From Chryseosolibacter sp049791675 (GTDB taxonomy: Bacteria > Bacteroidota > Bacteroidia > Cytophagales > Cyclobacteriaceae): a stretch of 64,000 nucleotides of DNA. A program made the position numbers and the translations under genes. The stretch is from contig JBARAD010000076.1 of the NCBI GenBank assembly GCA_049791675.1, positions 4,918-68,917 on the forward strand. The letters are read 5' to 3'. Positions within the stretch are counted from its first letter, which is position 1. Every line of letters starts with the position of its first letter. This document shows positions 25,650 to 35,222 of the stretch, piece after piece. The notes under the pieces were generated by a model, which saw nothing but the letters and a program-made list of their open reading frames with translations, made no database searches and was not told the DNA's origin.

Positions 25650-26411
25650 ATGAAATTGTTTCACCGGGAATTAGGCGAAGGGCAACCGCTGGTTTTGCTT
25701 CACGGCATTTTTGGTTCTTCTGATAACTGGCTCACGCAGGCCAGGATGCTGTCGGCGCACTTCCGTACCTATGCGGTGGATCTGCGCAACCACGGTCATT
25801 CACCGCACGCAGATACGTTCGATTATCCGGTCATGGCGGCTGATGTGCTTGAATTCATCGAGACCCATCATATCGCCGATCCTGTCATCATCGGACATTC
25901 GATGGGAGGAAAAGTGGCAATGAACCTGGCCGTGGCCCATCCTGAAAAGCTGCAGAAACTCATTGTCGTAGACATCGCTCCGAAAGCTTACAGCATGGCC
26001 CACTATGTAATCCTCGAGGGCCTTCAGGCAATCCCAATTACAGAGATCACTTCCCGGAACGAGGCTGATGATGCGCTGGCCCGTTTTGTGGATGAGGCTG
26101 ATGTCCGGCAATTCTTACTCAAGAATCTGCAGCGCAAACCGGAAGGCGGCTTCAAGTGGAAATTGAATCTCGCCGCCATTGCTGACAACATCCACAAGAT
26201 CGGATTGGACCTGCAGTCTGAGGGGAAATTTGAAAAGCAGACGCTTTTTGTCAGGGGAGCGCGCTCCAATTACGTCAAGGACGAAGATTTCGATCGCATC
26301 CGTGAGGTTTTTCCGGCTGCGGAAATGGTAACGCTCGACACAGGGCACTGGCTTCCTGCGGAAAAGCCCACAGAGTTCGTGGCGCTTATTGAAAAGTGGA
26401 TACGTCCCTAA
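25650..26411 (+). CDS. Alpha/beta-hydrolase (YbfF-type esterase)
   Basis: The 253-residue hydrolase starts at ATG 25650 (MKLFHRELGEGQPLVLLHG); an upstream in-frame ATG at 25626 adds eight unlikely residues. The oxyanion motif is HGIFGSSDNW, the nucleophile elbow GHSMGG, and the catalytic His sits in LDTGHWLPAEKP. It is cytoplasmic, with no signal peptide. YbfF-like enzymes hydrolyse short acyl esters or acyl-CoA; the substrate here cannot be told. It lies alone on the plus strand between lysA and prmA. Confidence 0.92.
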   Translation: MKLFHRELGEGQPLVLLHGIFGSSDNWLTQARMLSAHFRTYAVDLRNHGHSPHADTFDYPVMAADVLEFIETHHIADPVIIGHSMGGKVAMNLAVAHPEKLQKLIVVDIAPKAYSMAHYVILEGLQAIPITEITSRNEADDALARFVDEADVRQFLLKNLQRKPEGGFKWKLNLAAIADNIHKIGLDLQSEGKFEKQTLFVRGARSNYVKDEDFDRIREVFPAAEMVTLDTGHWLPAEKPTEFVALIEKWIRP

Positions 26412-26432
26412 ATCCCCTGGAGGAGGACGCAG

Positions 26433-27269
26433 CTAGGTTCCGGACTTTAAGAGAAGGCAGGCCCAGGTATCGCGTTCATCGCGACTGACTTCTTTCAGGT
26501 TGTAGCGGGAGCCTTCTTCCAGCAGATCGGCAATATCAAGGGTAAAGAATCCGCTGAGCAAAAGAAGTCCACCGGGTTTAAGATAACTGGAATAGGTCTT
26601 CATATCATCCAGCAAAACGTTCTTGTTGATGTTCGCCAGAACTATATCGAACTTTCCTGACAACGCGACCTCAGCGATCTTTCCCTGCTGGATGCGGATA
26701 TTATTGCAGTGATTGATCGCTGTATTTTCGTTGCCGTTTTCAATACTCCATTCATCAATGTCGAACGCTTCCACTTCCCGGGCGCCGAGTTTGGAAGCCA
26801 TGATCGAGAGGATGGCCGTACCGCATCCGGCATCCATCACGCGCTTGCCCTGATGGTCAATATCGAGCATGTTTTTCACCATCAGATAGGTTGTCTGATG
26901 ATGGCCGGTTCCAAACGACATTTTCGGGGTGATAACGACTTCGTATGGGTATTTCTTGTCAGCCTGGTGGAAGGAAGCCCGGATCAGGCACCGATCATCT
27001 ACCGCAATTGGCGAATAACTTTTCTCCCATTCTTCATTCCAGTTTCTTTTCTGGATCTGTGAAAAAGAAAATTCTACAGGTGCCAATGCCTCGTATTTTT
27101 TGAGAATCGCTTCAACGAGCGGTTTATCATACCCGTCGCCTTCGACGTAGGCCTCGAAACCACGTTCGTTTTCGAGAAAGGTATCGAAGTTGGCCTCTGC
27201 CAGTTCTGCCAGGAGCAATTCGGAAAACTCGGGAGAACATGTAACCAGCAAGCGGGTATGATACATCAT
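26433..27269 (-). CDS. prmA: Ribosomal protein L11 methyltransferase
   Basis: The 278-residue PrmA has an N-terminal L11-recognition domain (about 1-95) and a class I SAM-dependent domain. Motifs are SFGTGHHQTT, VMDAGCGTAILSIMASKLGA (SAM binding), AFDIDEWSIEN and VLANINKNVLLD. It methylates ribosomal protein L11 in the cytoplasm. It follows tpiA by 36 bases on the same strand, so the two are probably co-transcribed. Either of two adjacent Met codons may be the start. Confidence 0.94.
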   Translation of the reverse strand: MMYHTRLLVTCSPEFSELLLAELAEANFDTFLENERGFEAYVEGDGYDKPLVEAILKKYEALAPVEFSFSQIQKRNWNEEWEKSYSPIAVDDRCLIRASFHQADKKYPYEVVITPKMSFGTGHHQTTYLMVKNMLDIDHQGKRVMDAGCGTAILSIMASKLGAREVEAFDIDEWSIENGNENTAINHCNNIRIQQGKIAEVALSGKFDIVLANINKNVLLDDMKTYSSYLKPGGLLLLSGFFTLDIADLLEEGSRYNLKEVSRDERDTWACLLLKSGT

Positions 27270-27305
27270 CAGAAATTATGGAATGAAGTACGAACGGGTC
27301 CGGAC

Positions 27306-28070
27306 TCAGGCCATCGCTTTTATGATCTCCGTAAACTCCCGTGATTTCAGGGATGCGCCTCCGACCAGACCGCCGTCTACGTCGGCGCATGAAAAGAGTT
27401 CTTTTGCATTTGCGGCGTTGACGCTTCCGCCGTATAAAATGGAGATGTTATCAGCAACCGACTGCTCATATTTGGAAGCAAGATGCCTGCGGATCACCGC
27501 ATGCATGTCCTGCGCCTGTTGCGCGGTGGCAGTCTTGCCTGTGCCAATAGCCCATACGGGCTCATAGGCAATAATCGTTTTTTCCAATGAAGCGGCATCA
27601 AGATGGAACAGGGCTTCTTCAAGTTGTTGCTTCACCAGTTTCTCATGTTCATTTTTCTCGCGGACATCGAGCGGTTCACCGCAGCAGAAGATGGGTGTAA
27701 GTCCGTATTTAAGCGCGATATCCACTTTCTTTGCCAGCAGTTTGCCATCCTCATTGAAGAACTGGCGACGCTCGCTGTGGCCGAGAATGACGTAGGGGAT
27801 TCCGATCGAGCGAAGCATCGCTGCTGAAACTTCGCCGGTATATGCTCCGGCCTCGTGCTCGCTGCAATTCTGCGCACCTACTTCGATACGCGTATTTTTT
27901 CCCAACTGGTTTTTGATGGAAAGGAGATAAGGAAAGGGAACACATAAAATGACCCTCGCATTTCCTTTTACTTCATCGGCAACCATGCCCATGACCTCAG
28001 CGGTAAGGATACCTGCCTCTTCAAAGGTTTTATTCATCTTCCAGTTACCGGCTACAATTTTTTTACGCAT
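27306..28070 (-). CDS. tpiA: Triosephosphate isomerase
   Basis: The 254-residue enzyme interconverts dihydroxyacetone phosphate and glyceraldehyde-3-phosphate in glycolysis. Catalytic residues lie in AGNWKMN (Lys11), ILGHSERRQFF (His) and AYEPVWAIGTGK (Glu); phosphate binding is in LYGGSVNAAN. The frame stays open upstream to 28130, but MRKKIVAGNW is the family start, so ATG 28070 is chosen. A CAAATATA motif (TATATTTG on the minus strand) lies 20 bases upstream. prmA follows and gldB precedes it on the same strand. Confidence 0.97.
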   Translation of the reverse strand: MRKKIVAGNWKMNKTFEEAGILTAEVMGMVADEVKGNARVILCVPFPYLLSIKNQLGKNTRIEVGAQNCSEHEAGAYTGEVSAAMLRSIGIPYVILGHSERRQFFNEDGKLLAKKVDIALKYGLTPIFCCGEPLDVREKNEHEKLVKQQLEEALFHLDAASLEKTIIAYEPVWAIGTGKTATAQQAQDMHAVIRRHLASKYEQSVADNISILYGGSVNAANAKELFSCADVDGGLVGGASLKSREFTEIIKAMA

Positions 28071-28157
28071 ATGAGAATTATTAAAGGGCCAAATATAGTG
28101 TTTGAGAATGTAGGGGCGAATGCAGGTCAAAGAATTTTCGCCCGGTATTCGAATTCG

Positions 28158-29162
28158 TTACTTGTTCTGAGGTTTGTAATTCGAGCTTTTAAACAATGCC
28201 TGCGCGTCGTTCATGTTCATCAGATCTGGAAGGGATTTGTCAGGATGCGTCTCCATGTACTCCTTTACAATTTGCCAACCCACCCATTGGCCTATCCTCC
28301 CCGGACATTTTTCTCCTACCTGCGTGGTGATGGGTCGGTCGCCCAGATAGTTCTTCTTGTCCATCATGCTGGTGGAGAAAATCACTTTGTCCTGGATAAA
28401 CCTTGCCCAGATGAGGTCTTCGTTCTGCCGTGCGCCCTTGATTTCTTCAGCCGTATACCAGATGAGGAGACTGTCAGGGGTGCAGGGCATCATGTGTTTC
28501 GCAAAGTAAAAGGATTTCCCGTAGGCCACCATGTCTGCAAGAACAGTCCTGTCTTTGAGATCCGTTTTGTTGAAGCGGCTGCTGATACCGAAGATCAAAA
28601 GACAGGATGGAACGATGTCGGCGGGGTCGTAACGGCGCATGAGATAGTCATAAGCCTTGGGTCGATACGTCGCATCAGGACCAAGAAAGAAATCGAGGCT
28701 GACCAGAATGAGCGAGTCGGAAACGTATAGATCCGAATCCAGGCCCGTAATGAGCGTTTTGATCTTGGGAGGATGGAAGTCCGGATAATAATATTGGATG
28801 TTGGCAAAGGCGTCCCGGAACTGTTTTTCGAGCTGCGAGCCGTCGCCGAACACCCGCTTTGTCTCCTGGAGAAGCGTGTCGATACCGGGATTTGTAAATC
28901 TTTTGAACATTTCATTGACAAAGACTGAATCATCCGGATACTCTGCCCGGCGCAACATTTCGTCACGAATGAGCGGATTGCGCGTAAGGAAGTCAATAAG
29001 TTCGGCTTTCGACCGGATACTGGCGAGTGTGTCCTCAAGATGTTCTACGGAAAGGTCAAAGTTGTTATAAGGGACGTCGGGTGTAAAAACGCACGCTTCG
29101 TCTTCCGTTCCATTGCAATTCCAAAGAAGCAGGCCAACGAAAATAAAGGTTAGATATCTCAT
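28158..29162 (-). CDS. gldB: Gliding motility lipoprotein GldB
   Basis: The 334 residues begin with a lipoprotein signal ending LLLWNC, followed by an acidic stretch. The body includes PKAYDYLMRRYDP, PGRIGQWVGWQIVKEY and the ending ALFKSSNYKPQNK, features I recognise from GldB. GldB is required for gliding in F. johnsoniae and for stable type IX secretion components; its precise activity is unknown. It lies 87 bases upstream of tpiA on the same strand and 60 bases downstream of the DUF6702 gene. With gldD and gldE at the left edge, three gld genes sit within 30 kb. Confidence 0.88.
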   Translation of the reverse strand: MRYLTFIFVGLLLWNCNGTEDEACVFTPDVPYNNFDLSVEHLEDTLASIRSKAELIDFLTRNPLIRDEMLRRAEYPDDSVFVNEMFKRFTNPGIDTLLQETKRVFGDGSQLEKQFRDAFANIQYYYPDFHPPKIKTLITGLDSDLYVSDSLILVSLDFFLGPDATYRPKAYDYLMRRYDPADIVPSCLLIFGISSRFNKTDLKDRTVLADMVAYGKSFYFAKHMMPCTPDSLLIWYTAEEIKGARQNEDLIWARFIQDKVIFSTSMMDKKNYLGDRPITTQVGEKCPGRIGQWVGWQIVKEYMETHPDKSLPDLMNMNDAQALFKSSNYKPQNK

Positions 29163-29222
29163 CGGGGGTCAAAAATAATCAATAAACGCAATTGAGACGT
29201 ATGGCGAGTATGGCCGATCGCG

Positions 29223-29729
29223 TTACAGATTGTCAAACGTCAGTTTATCCGCGGGCGTATTTCGTGTCAGCCTTAAACTTTTCACGTTGTCATTCACATA
29301 TACATGCACGAGGTTGGATTGATCGTCATGTGTGGACATGATGATATCGTTGTGGATGGAAATGGTCTTCCATTTTTTTACATTGGTCACTTCGATGTAA
29401 AAAATAAATGCTTCTGCTTCGCGTTCGTGGCCCAGATAATTGATTTGGTGCAGTTTGTTATCTAAAGAAATTTTGAAATGATCTTTCAGATATCCCCGCA
29501 CGAGCTGATCGGTATTCATCCCGTTCTTTGGGTTAAGGATATCAAGTTCCGGTTGGTCGAGGCTGTTCCGCAGACTTAATTCCAGGTCGTCTATGAATAC
29601 GCGCATGATGATCTCCAGCGCCTGATCCTTTTCATCAAATTCAATTTCCGTTACCGAAACATGGATGGGATGAAGGAAGAGCCAAAATGCAAGTACGGGC
29701 ATAAAGCCGCTTAATGTTGTTAGCGCCAT
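29223..29729 (-). CDS. DUF6702-family exported protein
   Basis: This 168-residue protein has an N-terminal hydrophobic signal segment (LSGFMPVLAFWLFLHPIHVS) and a mainly beta-stranded body (IEFDEKDQALEIIMRVFIDD, TISIHNDIIMSTHDDQSNLV). It matches my memory of DUF6702, a Bacteroidota family without known function. It is divergent from the HupE-like gene, and an M1 metallopeptidase follows that gene. The grouping of these three recurs in the phylum as I recall it and hints at a common periplasmic, possibly metal-related task. No catalytic motif is visible. Confidence 0.72.
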   Translation of the reverse strand: MALTTLSGFMPVLAFWLFLHPIHVSVTEIEFDEKDQALEIIMRVFIDDLELSLRNSLDQPELDILNPKNGMNTDQLVRGYLKDHFKISLDNKLHQINYLGHEREAEAFIFYIEVTNVKKWKTISIHNDIIMSTHDDQSNLVHVYVNDNVKSLRLTRNTPADKLTFDNL

Positions 29730-29915
29730 ATTTTAGAGTTACATACCCACCAAACAAAATAAAGTCCAAAAAACGTTTCTCTCAACAAATTAAGGGGGCA
29801 TGAAGAGACAGCCAGTTAACTCATGTAAATATAAAATCTTCGTTCCGGTTTTAAATAAGCGGTAAAAAAAGAATTTAGCCGTATAATTGGTGCCGAAAAC
29901 CTGAAGCTACAGTAA

Positions 29916-30494
29916 ATGAGCGAATTTCAACTCTACTTTGGATTAGGAAAGGATCACATCCTCGACGCGAACGGATATGACCATATCCTTTTCGTAATCG
30001 CACTTTGTATACTGTATGCGATCAGCGAATGGAAGCAGGTGCTGATACTGGTTACTGCTTTTACGGTTGGCCATTCCATAACACTGGCCCTTGCCACACT
30101 TGAAATCATTACTGTTAATGCGGCGTTGGTGGAATTTCTGATCCCGGTCACAATCTTTATAACGGCTGTTTCAAACCTTTTCAGGGGTGACGGACACTCC
30201 GGCAATATACAGTTGAACTATGTATATGCCGCTTTTTTTGGCCTCATCCACGGGATGGGTTTTTCAAATTATTTGAAGAGTATTCTCGGGAGGGATGAAA
30301 GTATTTTCACCCAGCTTCTGGCCTTCAATCTCGGTTTGGAATTAGGTCAGATCATCATTGTGTCATTCTTCCTGGTGATCGGTTTCGTTCTGGTGGATGT
30401 TTTCGGCGTGAACCGTAGGGATTGGAAGTTAGTTATCTCATCAGCCGTTGCCGGGATTGCGCTGATTCTTTTGAAAGATAAGATTTACTGGTAA
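29916..30494 (+). CDS. HupE/UreJ-like membrane protein
   Basis: The 192-residue protein has six to seven hydrophobic segments and the conserved N-terminal motif NGYDHILFVIALCILYA. A second motif is LVTAFTVGHSITLALATL, followed by AFFGLIHGMGFSNYL. The Asp/His-rich motifs resemble HupE/UreJ secondary metal (nickel or cobalt) permeases. No urease or hydrogenase gene is in the window, so the metal and purpose are open. It sits between the DUF6702 gene (divergent) and a zinc M1 peptidase gene (same strand). A hairpin terminator follows at 30539-30556. Confidence 0.85.
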   Translation: MSEFQLYFGLGKDHILDANGYDHILFVIALCILYAISEWKQVLILVTAFTVGHSITLALATLEIITVNAALVEFLIPVTIFITAVSNLFRGDGHSGNIQLNYVYAAFFGLIHGMGFSNYLKSILGRDESIFTQLLAFNLGLELGQIIIVSFFLVIGFVLVDVFGVNRRDWKLVISSAVAGIALILLKDKIYW

Positions 30495-30538
30495 CGCGGA
30501 CTTTTGCCGGCATTGGCACTTTTTTTGACAAAAAGAAC

Positions 30539-30564
30539 AACCCCATGGCCGGGGTTCTGGTTTT
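30539..30564 (+). terminator. Hairpin after the HupE-like gene
   Basis: AACCCC/GGGGTT (30539-30544 with 30551-30556) has a 6-base loop, then CTGG and TTTT. It is a moderate terminator separating the HupE-like gene from the first M1 peptidase gene. Confidence 0.6.
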
Positions 30565-30585
30565 GACTCATTAACCCAATTATAC

Positions 30586-32802
30586 ATGACGCGTATTTTT
30601 GTATTACTCATTTTGTTTTCCGTAAACCTCGCCTTTGCCCAATCTCCGGCCTGGCAAGGTAAATTTGAACAGCTCGACCAGGTATTGCCCACGCCCAATG
30701 AATACCGTTCCGGCTCCGGCGCTCCGGGGCCCAGGTATTGGCAGCAGAAAGCCGACTATACCATCAGTGTTGAGTTGAATGATGATAACCAAAGCGTCTC
30801 CGGAACTGAGACAATCACTTATCACAACAATTCGCCTGACGTTCTGCGTTATTTGTGGCTGCAACTCGATCAGAACATCTTATCGGATGATAACACCTTG
30901 AAAAGCACCGGGACGGATGAAGTTGTTGATTCCGCAGCGGCAAAAAACTTTGCCGGCAAAGTTTCGGATTTTAAAGCCGGTTTTGATATCAAGACGGTGA
31001 AGGAGACCTCCGGTAAACCGCTTCAGCATTTTGTCAATAATACGATGATGCGGGTTGACCTTCCCAAACCCCTGAAGAGCGGTGAAAAGTTTTCATTCAA
31101 TATAGACTGGTCCTATAATATCGTTGACCGGAATATTTTCAGGCAACGAAGCGGTCTGGAGTATTTTTCGGAGGATAAAAATTATGTGTATACGATCGCG
31201 CAATTCTTCCCGCGCATGTGTGTTTATGACGATGTTGACGGATGGCAAAACAAACAATTCCTGGGAACAGGTGAATTCGCCCTCCCTTTCGGCGATTACA
31301 AAGTCAGCATAACCGTTCCTTCAGATCACCTGGTGGCTGCGAGTGGCGTTCTGCAAAATCCCCAGGATGTACTTTCAAAGACAGCGCTTGAGCGTTTTGA
31401 AAAGGCAAAAACATCCTTTGACAAGCCGGTGATCATCGTAACTGAAAAAGAGGCTATCCAAAAAGAAAAGAGCAGATCAAAGACAAAGAAGACCTGGCAA
31501 TACCACGCTGAAAACGTCCGCGATTTTGCTTTTGCCAGTTCAAGAAAATTTATCTGGGATGCACAAGCTGTTAAGATCGGAAACAAAACTCCGCTGGCGA
31601 TGTCGTTTTATCCCAAAGAAGGCAATCCGCTTTGGGAGCAGGAATCTACAAAAGCGGTGAAGAACACGATTGAAGTGTATTCCCGCATGACGATCGACTA
31701 TCCTTATCCCGTTGCCATTTCGGTGCATACAGCGAGCATAGGGATGGAGTACCCCATGATCTGTTTTAACTTTGGACGTCCAAATAAAGACGGAAGTTAT
31801 ACGCCACTGCTGAAACAGGGAATGATCGGAGTGATTGTGCACGAAGTAGGACATAACTTCTTCCCCATGATCATCAACAGCGATGAACGCCAGACCCCCT
31901 GGATGGATGAAGGGATCAATTCTTTTGTGCAGCTGATAACAGAGCTTGAAAGATATCCGGATATCGATTGGTCCCGCGGCAAGCCTTCCAGTGTGGTGAA
32001 TTATATGAAAGGTGACGAATCACTCATGCGCCCGTTGATGACAAACTCGGAGCAGGTAGTGCAACTTGGCGCAGAGCAATACACCAAGGCGGCCACAGCA
32101 CTTTATATTTTGCGTGAAACAGTAATGGGTAAAGAGCTTTTCGACATGGCTTTTAAGGAATATTCCGAGCGGTGGGCTTTTAAACATCCTATGCCATCCG
32201 ATTTCTTCCGCACCATGGAGGATGCATCTGCTGTAGACCTCGATTGGTTTTGGAAAGGATGGTTCTACACCACGGATGTAAATGATCAAACACTCGAAGA
32301 AGTCAAGTGGTTTAAGCTGGAAACAGATGAATCACGTCTTGAAAACAAAGGCGTGACGGCACGGCAGGGCGATCTGTCCTCCGGTTCCTCCGCGGCGGAA
32401 GGCAATGACTTCAACAGCGGCCCGCAGCCACTTCGCCTTGTCGATACCGACAGACGTCTTTATGGTGAGTTTTTGAGCCGTGTGGATGACAGGGAGATAC
32501 GGGCCAAGCTTCAGAATAAAAACATATATGAAGTGACGATCTCGAACAAAGGCGGTCTGGTAATGCCAGTCATTATTGAATGGACCTATAAGGACGGAAC
32601 AAAAGAACTTGAAAAGATCCCTGCTGAGATCTGGCGTTTTAACGAGAAGGAGTTAACGAAAGTCTTTGTAAAGGATAAGGAAGTAGCGAGCATCATGATT
32701 GATCCCGACATGGAGACAGCAGATGTCAATATTGAAGACAATATTTTCCCTAAAGTACAGCAGCCTTCCCGCTTCGACGAGTTCAGGAAAAAATCCCGTT
32801 AA
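30586..32802 (+). CDS. M1-family zinc metallopeptidase (first of a tandem pair)
   Basis: The 738 residues carry a signal peptide ending NLAFAQ. An N-terminal beta domain includes LNDDNQSVSGTETITYHNNS. The gluzincin domain has the zinc site His419-Glu420-x2-His423 (IVHEVGHNFF) and the third ligand Glu442 in WMDEGINSF, exactly 18 residues later. The substrate-side motif is IGMEYP where classical M1 enzymes have GAMEN. The C-terminal 200 residues are beta-rich (IIEWTYKDGTKELEKIPAEI). It is a periplasmic or exported aminopeptidase-like enzyme. There is no T9SS tail. The next gene is a close paralogue, separated by a strong terminator. Confidence 0.93.
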   Translation: MTRIFVLLILFSVNLAFAQSPAWQGKFEQLDQVLPTPNEYRSGSGAPGPRYWQQKADYTISVELNDDNQSVSGTETITYHNNSPDVLRYLWLQLDQNILSDDNTLKSTGTDEVVDSAAAKNFAGKVSDFKAGFDIKTVKETSGKPLQHFVNNTMMRVDLPKPLKSGEKFSFNIDWSYNIVDRNIFRQRSGLEYFSEDKNYVYTIAQFFPRMCVYDDVDGWQNKQFLGTGEFALPFGDYKVSITVPSDHLVAASGVLQNPQDVLSKTALERFEKAKTSFDKPVIIVTEKEAIQKEKSRSKTKKTWQYHAENVRDFAFASSRKFIWDAQAVKIGNKTPLAMSFYPKEGNPLWEQESTKAVKNTIEVYSRMTIDYPYPVAISVHTASIGMEYPMICFNFGRPNKDGSYTPLLKQGMIGVIVHEVGHNFFPMIINSDERQTPWMDEGINSFVQLITELERYPDIDWSRGKPSSVVNYMKGDESLMRPLMTNSEQVVQLGAEQYTKAATALYILRETVMGKELFDMAFKEYSERWAFKHPMPSDFFRTMEDASAVDLDWFWKGWFYTTDVNDQTLEEVKWFKLETDESRLENKGVTARQGDLSSGSSAAEGNDFNSGPQPLRLVDTDRRLYGEFLSRVDDREIRAKLQNKNIYEVTISNKGGLVMPVIIEWTYKDGTKELEKIPAEIWRFNEKELTKVFVKDKEVASIMIDPDMETADVNIEDNIFPKVQQPSRFDEFRKKSR

Positions 32803-32820
32803 GGATTGTTTGTTACACAT

Positions 32821-32850
32821 GCCGTTACAATAACCGGTAGCGGCTTTTTT
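32821..32850 (+). terminator. Terminator between the tandem M1 genes
   Basis: GCCGTTAC/GTAGCGGC (32821-32828 with 32837-32844) forms an 8-pair stem with one wobble and an 8-base loop, followed by six T. It implies the second M1 gene has its own promoter within 26 bases. Confidence 0.85.
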
Positions 32851-32875
32851 CATTTTGTATTTATAAAAAACACGT

Positions 32876-35122
32876 ATGCGAATTCTGATAAAATTTTTGG
32901 CCTTGGTCTTCTTATCCTTTCTGACCGCGTGTGCTTTTGCCCAGCAACGCAGTGGGTGGAACGGCAAGTTCGAGCAAATCGACGCGTTGCTGCCCACACC
33001 CAACGCGTACAGATCGGGTTCGGGAGCGCCCGGTGCCGAATATTGGCAACAACAGGCTGATTATGTGATCGAAGCAGAGGTGAACGACAAAACCCAGGAA
33101 CTGACGGGTCACGAAACAATCACATACCACAACAATTCACCCGAGCCACTACGTTTTCTGTGGATGCAACTCGACCAGAACATCTTTGCTCCTGATAATT
33201 TAACTTCAAAAACACAGACAGGTGTTATCGTCGACTCGCTTCCCGCCGGACTGTTAAATGATATTTCCGGAATTAATCCATCGGACTATAAAGGCGGCTA
33301 TCAGATCCAATCAGTAAAAGACGGTTCCGGAAAGGATCTGCGCTATACCATCAACAACACGATGATGCGCATTGATCTTCCCAAGCCCCTGAAAACCGGA
33401 GAGAAGTTTGTGTTCTCCGTTGACTGGCGGTACAACGAGTATAACAGGCAGGTATTTGATGGGAGAGGTGGCTATGAGTATTTTCCTGAAGACGGAAACT
33501 ATGTTTACACTTTCGCGCAATGGTTTCCCCGCATGTGTGTTTTCGATGACTACGAGGGATGGCAGAACAAGCAATTCCTCGGACGGGGTGAGTTTGCGCT
33601 GACGTTCGGTGACTACAAGGTGCGCATTACCGTCCCTTCGGATCATATCGTAGGGGCTACGGGCTGGCTGCAGAATCCGGAAGAAGTATTGACAGGCGAA
33701 CAGGTCCAGCGTTTTCAGAAGGCTCAGAAGACCTTTGACAAGCCTGTGTTCATCGTAACGGAAAGGGAAGCGCGTCAGAAAGAGAAAAGCAGATCCGGGA
33801 AGAAAAGTACCTGGGAGTTTCATGCAGAGGACGTTCGCGACTTTGCATTCGCCAGCTCGCGTAAGTTCATATGGGATGCCATGGCGGTAAAGATCGGAGA
33901 CAAAACGCCGTTAGCGCAGTCGCTGTATCCGAAGGAGGGAAATCCGCTTTGGGAAAAAGAGTCGACCAAAGCCATCAAGAATACACTTGAAATTTATTCC
34001 GAACGCACCTTTGATTACCCTTATCCGACGGCGTATTCCGTTCATGCTGCAAACCAGGGAATGGAATATCCGATGATCTGCTTTAACTATGGTCGGCCCG
34101 GCAAAGACGGAAGGTATTCACAGCAAACGCTTTCCGGCATGATCAATGTGATCATCCATGAAGTGGGCCACAATTTTTTCCCAATGATCGTCAACTCGGA
34201 TGAGCGTCAGTGGTCCTGGATGGACGAAGGTTTAAATACTTTTCTCGACAAGGAGACCATGCGGGTGCGGTATCCGGTGTTGTCCGGTACACGGGGCACA
34301 CCGCTCGGCATCGTGCCATTCATGAAAGGGGACAAGCGCCATATGAGGCCGATCATGTCGATGTCAGATAACATCCGTCAGGAGGAGTTCGGTCCGAACG
34401 CTTACTACAAGCCGTCGGCAGCGCTCACCGTGTTGCGCGAGACTGTGATGGGTCCGGAATTGTTCGATGCAGCTTTCAAGGAATACGCACAGCGGTGGGC
34501 TTTCAAGCATCCGAAGCCCGGCGATTTTTTCCGCACGATGGAGGACGCCTCCGCCGTTGACCTGGACTGGTTCTGGCGTGGATGGTTCTTTACGAACGAC
34601 CACGTGGATGTGGAGCTGAGTGAGGTGAAATGGTTCCGTCTGAAGAATGAAACTACTGATCCGGAAAGTAAAAATGTGCGTGTCCAATCAGGAGACCTTG
34701 CTTCGGGAGGTGGACAGGCCGGAGCGAATAGTGATTTCAGTAATGGACCGGAAGATCTGACGCTGGTGAATACGCCCAGTCAATTGTATGGCGAATTCCG
34801 CAGCAATGTTGATGACAACGCGATCCGTCAGAAACTGGATGGCAAAAACATCTACGAGCTCACCTTTAAGAACAGAGGAGGTTTGGTTACGCCGCTCGTG
34901 ATAGAGTGGACCTATAAGGATGGCTCCAAAGAGATCGAGAAAATTCCCGCGGAGGTGTGGAGAATGGATGAGCAGGAAGTGACGAAAGTGTTCATCAAGA
35001 ACAAGGAAGTGACCAATATATTGCTGGATCCGAATTTTGAACTGGCTGATGTGGAGTTGATGAACAATGCGTTCCCGAAAAAGACTGAGACAAGATTCGA
35101 CCAGTTTAAGCGGAAGAATTAG
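32876..35122 (+). CDS. M1-family zinc metallopeptidase (second of a tandem pair)
   Basis: The 748-residue paralogue of the preceding gene is collinear over its whole length. It has a signal peptide ending TACAFAQ; the Cys in LTAC could alternatively make it a lipoprotein. It shares WNGKFEQIDALLPTPNAYRS, the zinc motif IIHEVGHNFFP with Glu in WMDEGLNTF, and GMEYP. The segment after the zinc site differs (KETMRVRYPVLSGTRGTPLG), which could alter specificity. It is exported to the periplasm or surface and likely removes N-terminal residues from peptides. It is followed by a strong terminator. Confidence 0.93.
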   Translation: MRILIKFLALVFLSFLTACAFAQQRSGWNGKFEQIDALLPTPNAYRSGSGAPGAEYWQQQADYVIEAEVNDKTQELTGHETITYHNNSPEPLRFLWMQLDQNIFAPDNLTSKTQTGVIVDSLPAGLLNDISGINPSDYKGGYQIQSVKDGSGKDLRYTINNTMMRIDLPKPLKTGEKFVFSVDWRYNEYNRQVFDGRGGYEYFPEDGNYVYTFAQWFPRMCVFDDYEGWQNKQFLGRGEFALTFGDYKVRITVPSDHIVGATGWLQNPEEVLTGEQVQRFQKAQKTFDKPVFIVTEREARQKEKSRSGKKSTWEFHAEDVRDFAFASSRKFIWDAMAVKIGDKTPLAQSLYPKEGNPLWEKESTKAIKNTLEIYSERTFDYPYPTAYSVHAANQGMEYPMICFNYGRPGKDGRYSQQTLSGMINVIIHEVGHNFFPMIVNSDERQWSWMDEGLNTFLDKETMRVRYPVLSGTRGTPLGIVPFMKGDKRHMRPIMSMSDNIRQEEFGPNAYYKPSAALTVLRETVMGPELFDAAFKEYAQRWAFKHPKPGDFFRTMEDASAVDLDWFWRGWFFTNDHVDVELSEVKWFRLKNETTDPESKNVRVQSGDLASGGGQAGANSDFSNGPEDLTLVNTPSQLYGEFRSNVDDNAIRQKLDGKNIYELTFKNRGGLVTPLVIEWTYKDGSKEIEKIPAEVWRMDEQEVTKVFIKNKEVTNILLDPNFELADVELMNNAFPKKTETRFDQFKRKN

Positions 35123-35150
35123 TGCTGATAACGAAACGATCAATAGAAAG

Positions 35151-35173
35151 GCCACCTGCAAGGTGGCTTTTTT
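35151..35173 (+). terminator. Terminator after the second M1 gene
   Basis: GCCACC/GGTGGC (35151-35156 with 35162-35167) has a 5-base loop and six T directly after. It lies 28 bases after the stop codon. Confidence 0.92.
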
Positions 35174-35222
35174 AATTTGCAGCGTGGTGTTTGTTTCGGT
35201 AGATTAATTAAAAAAGTCACGG

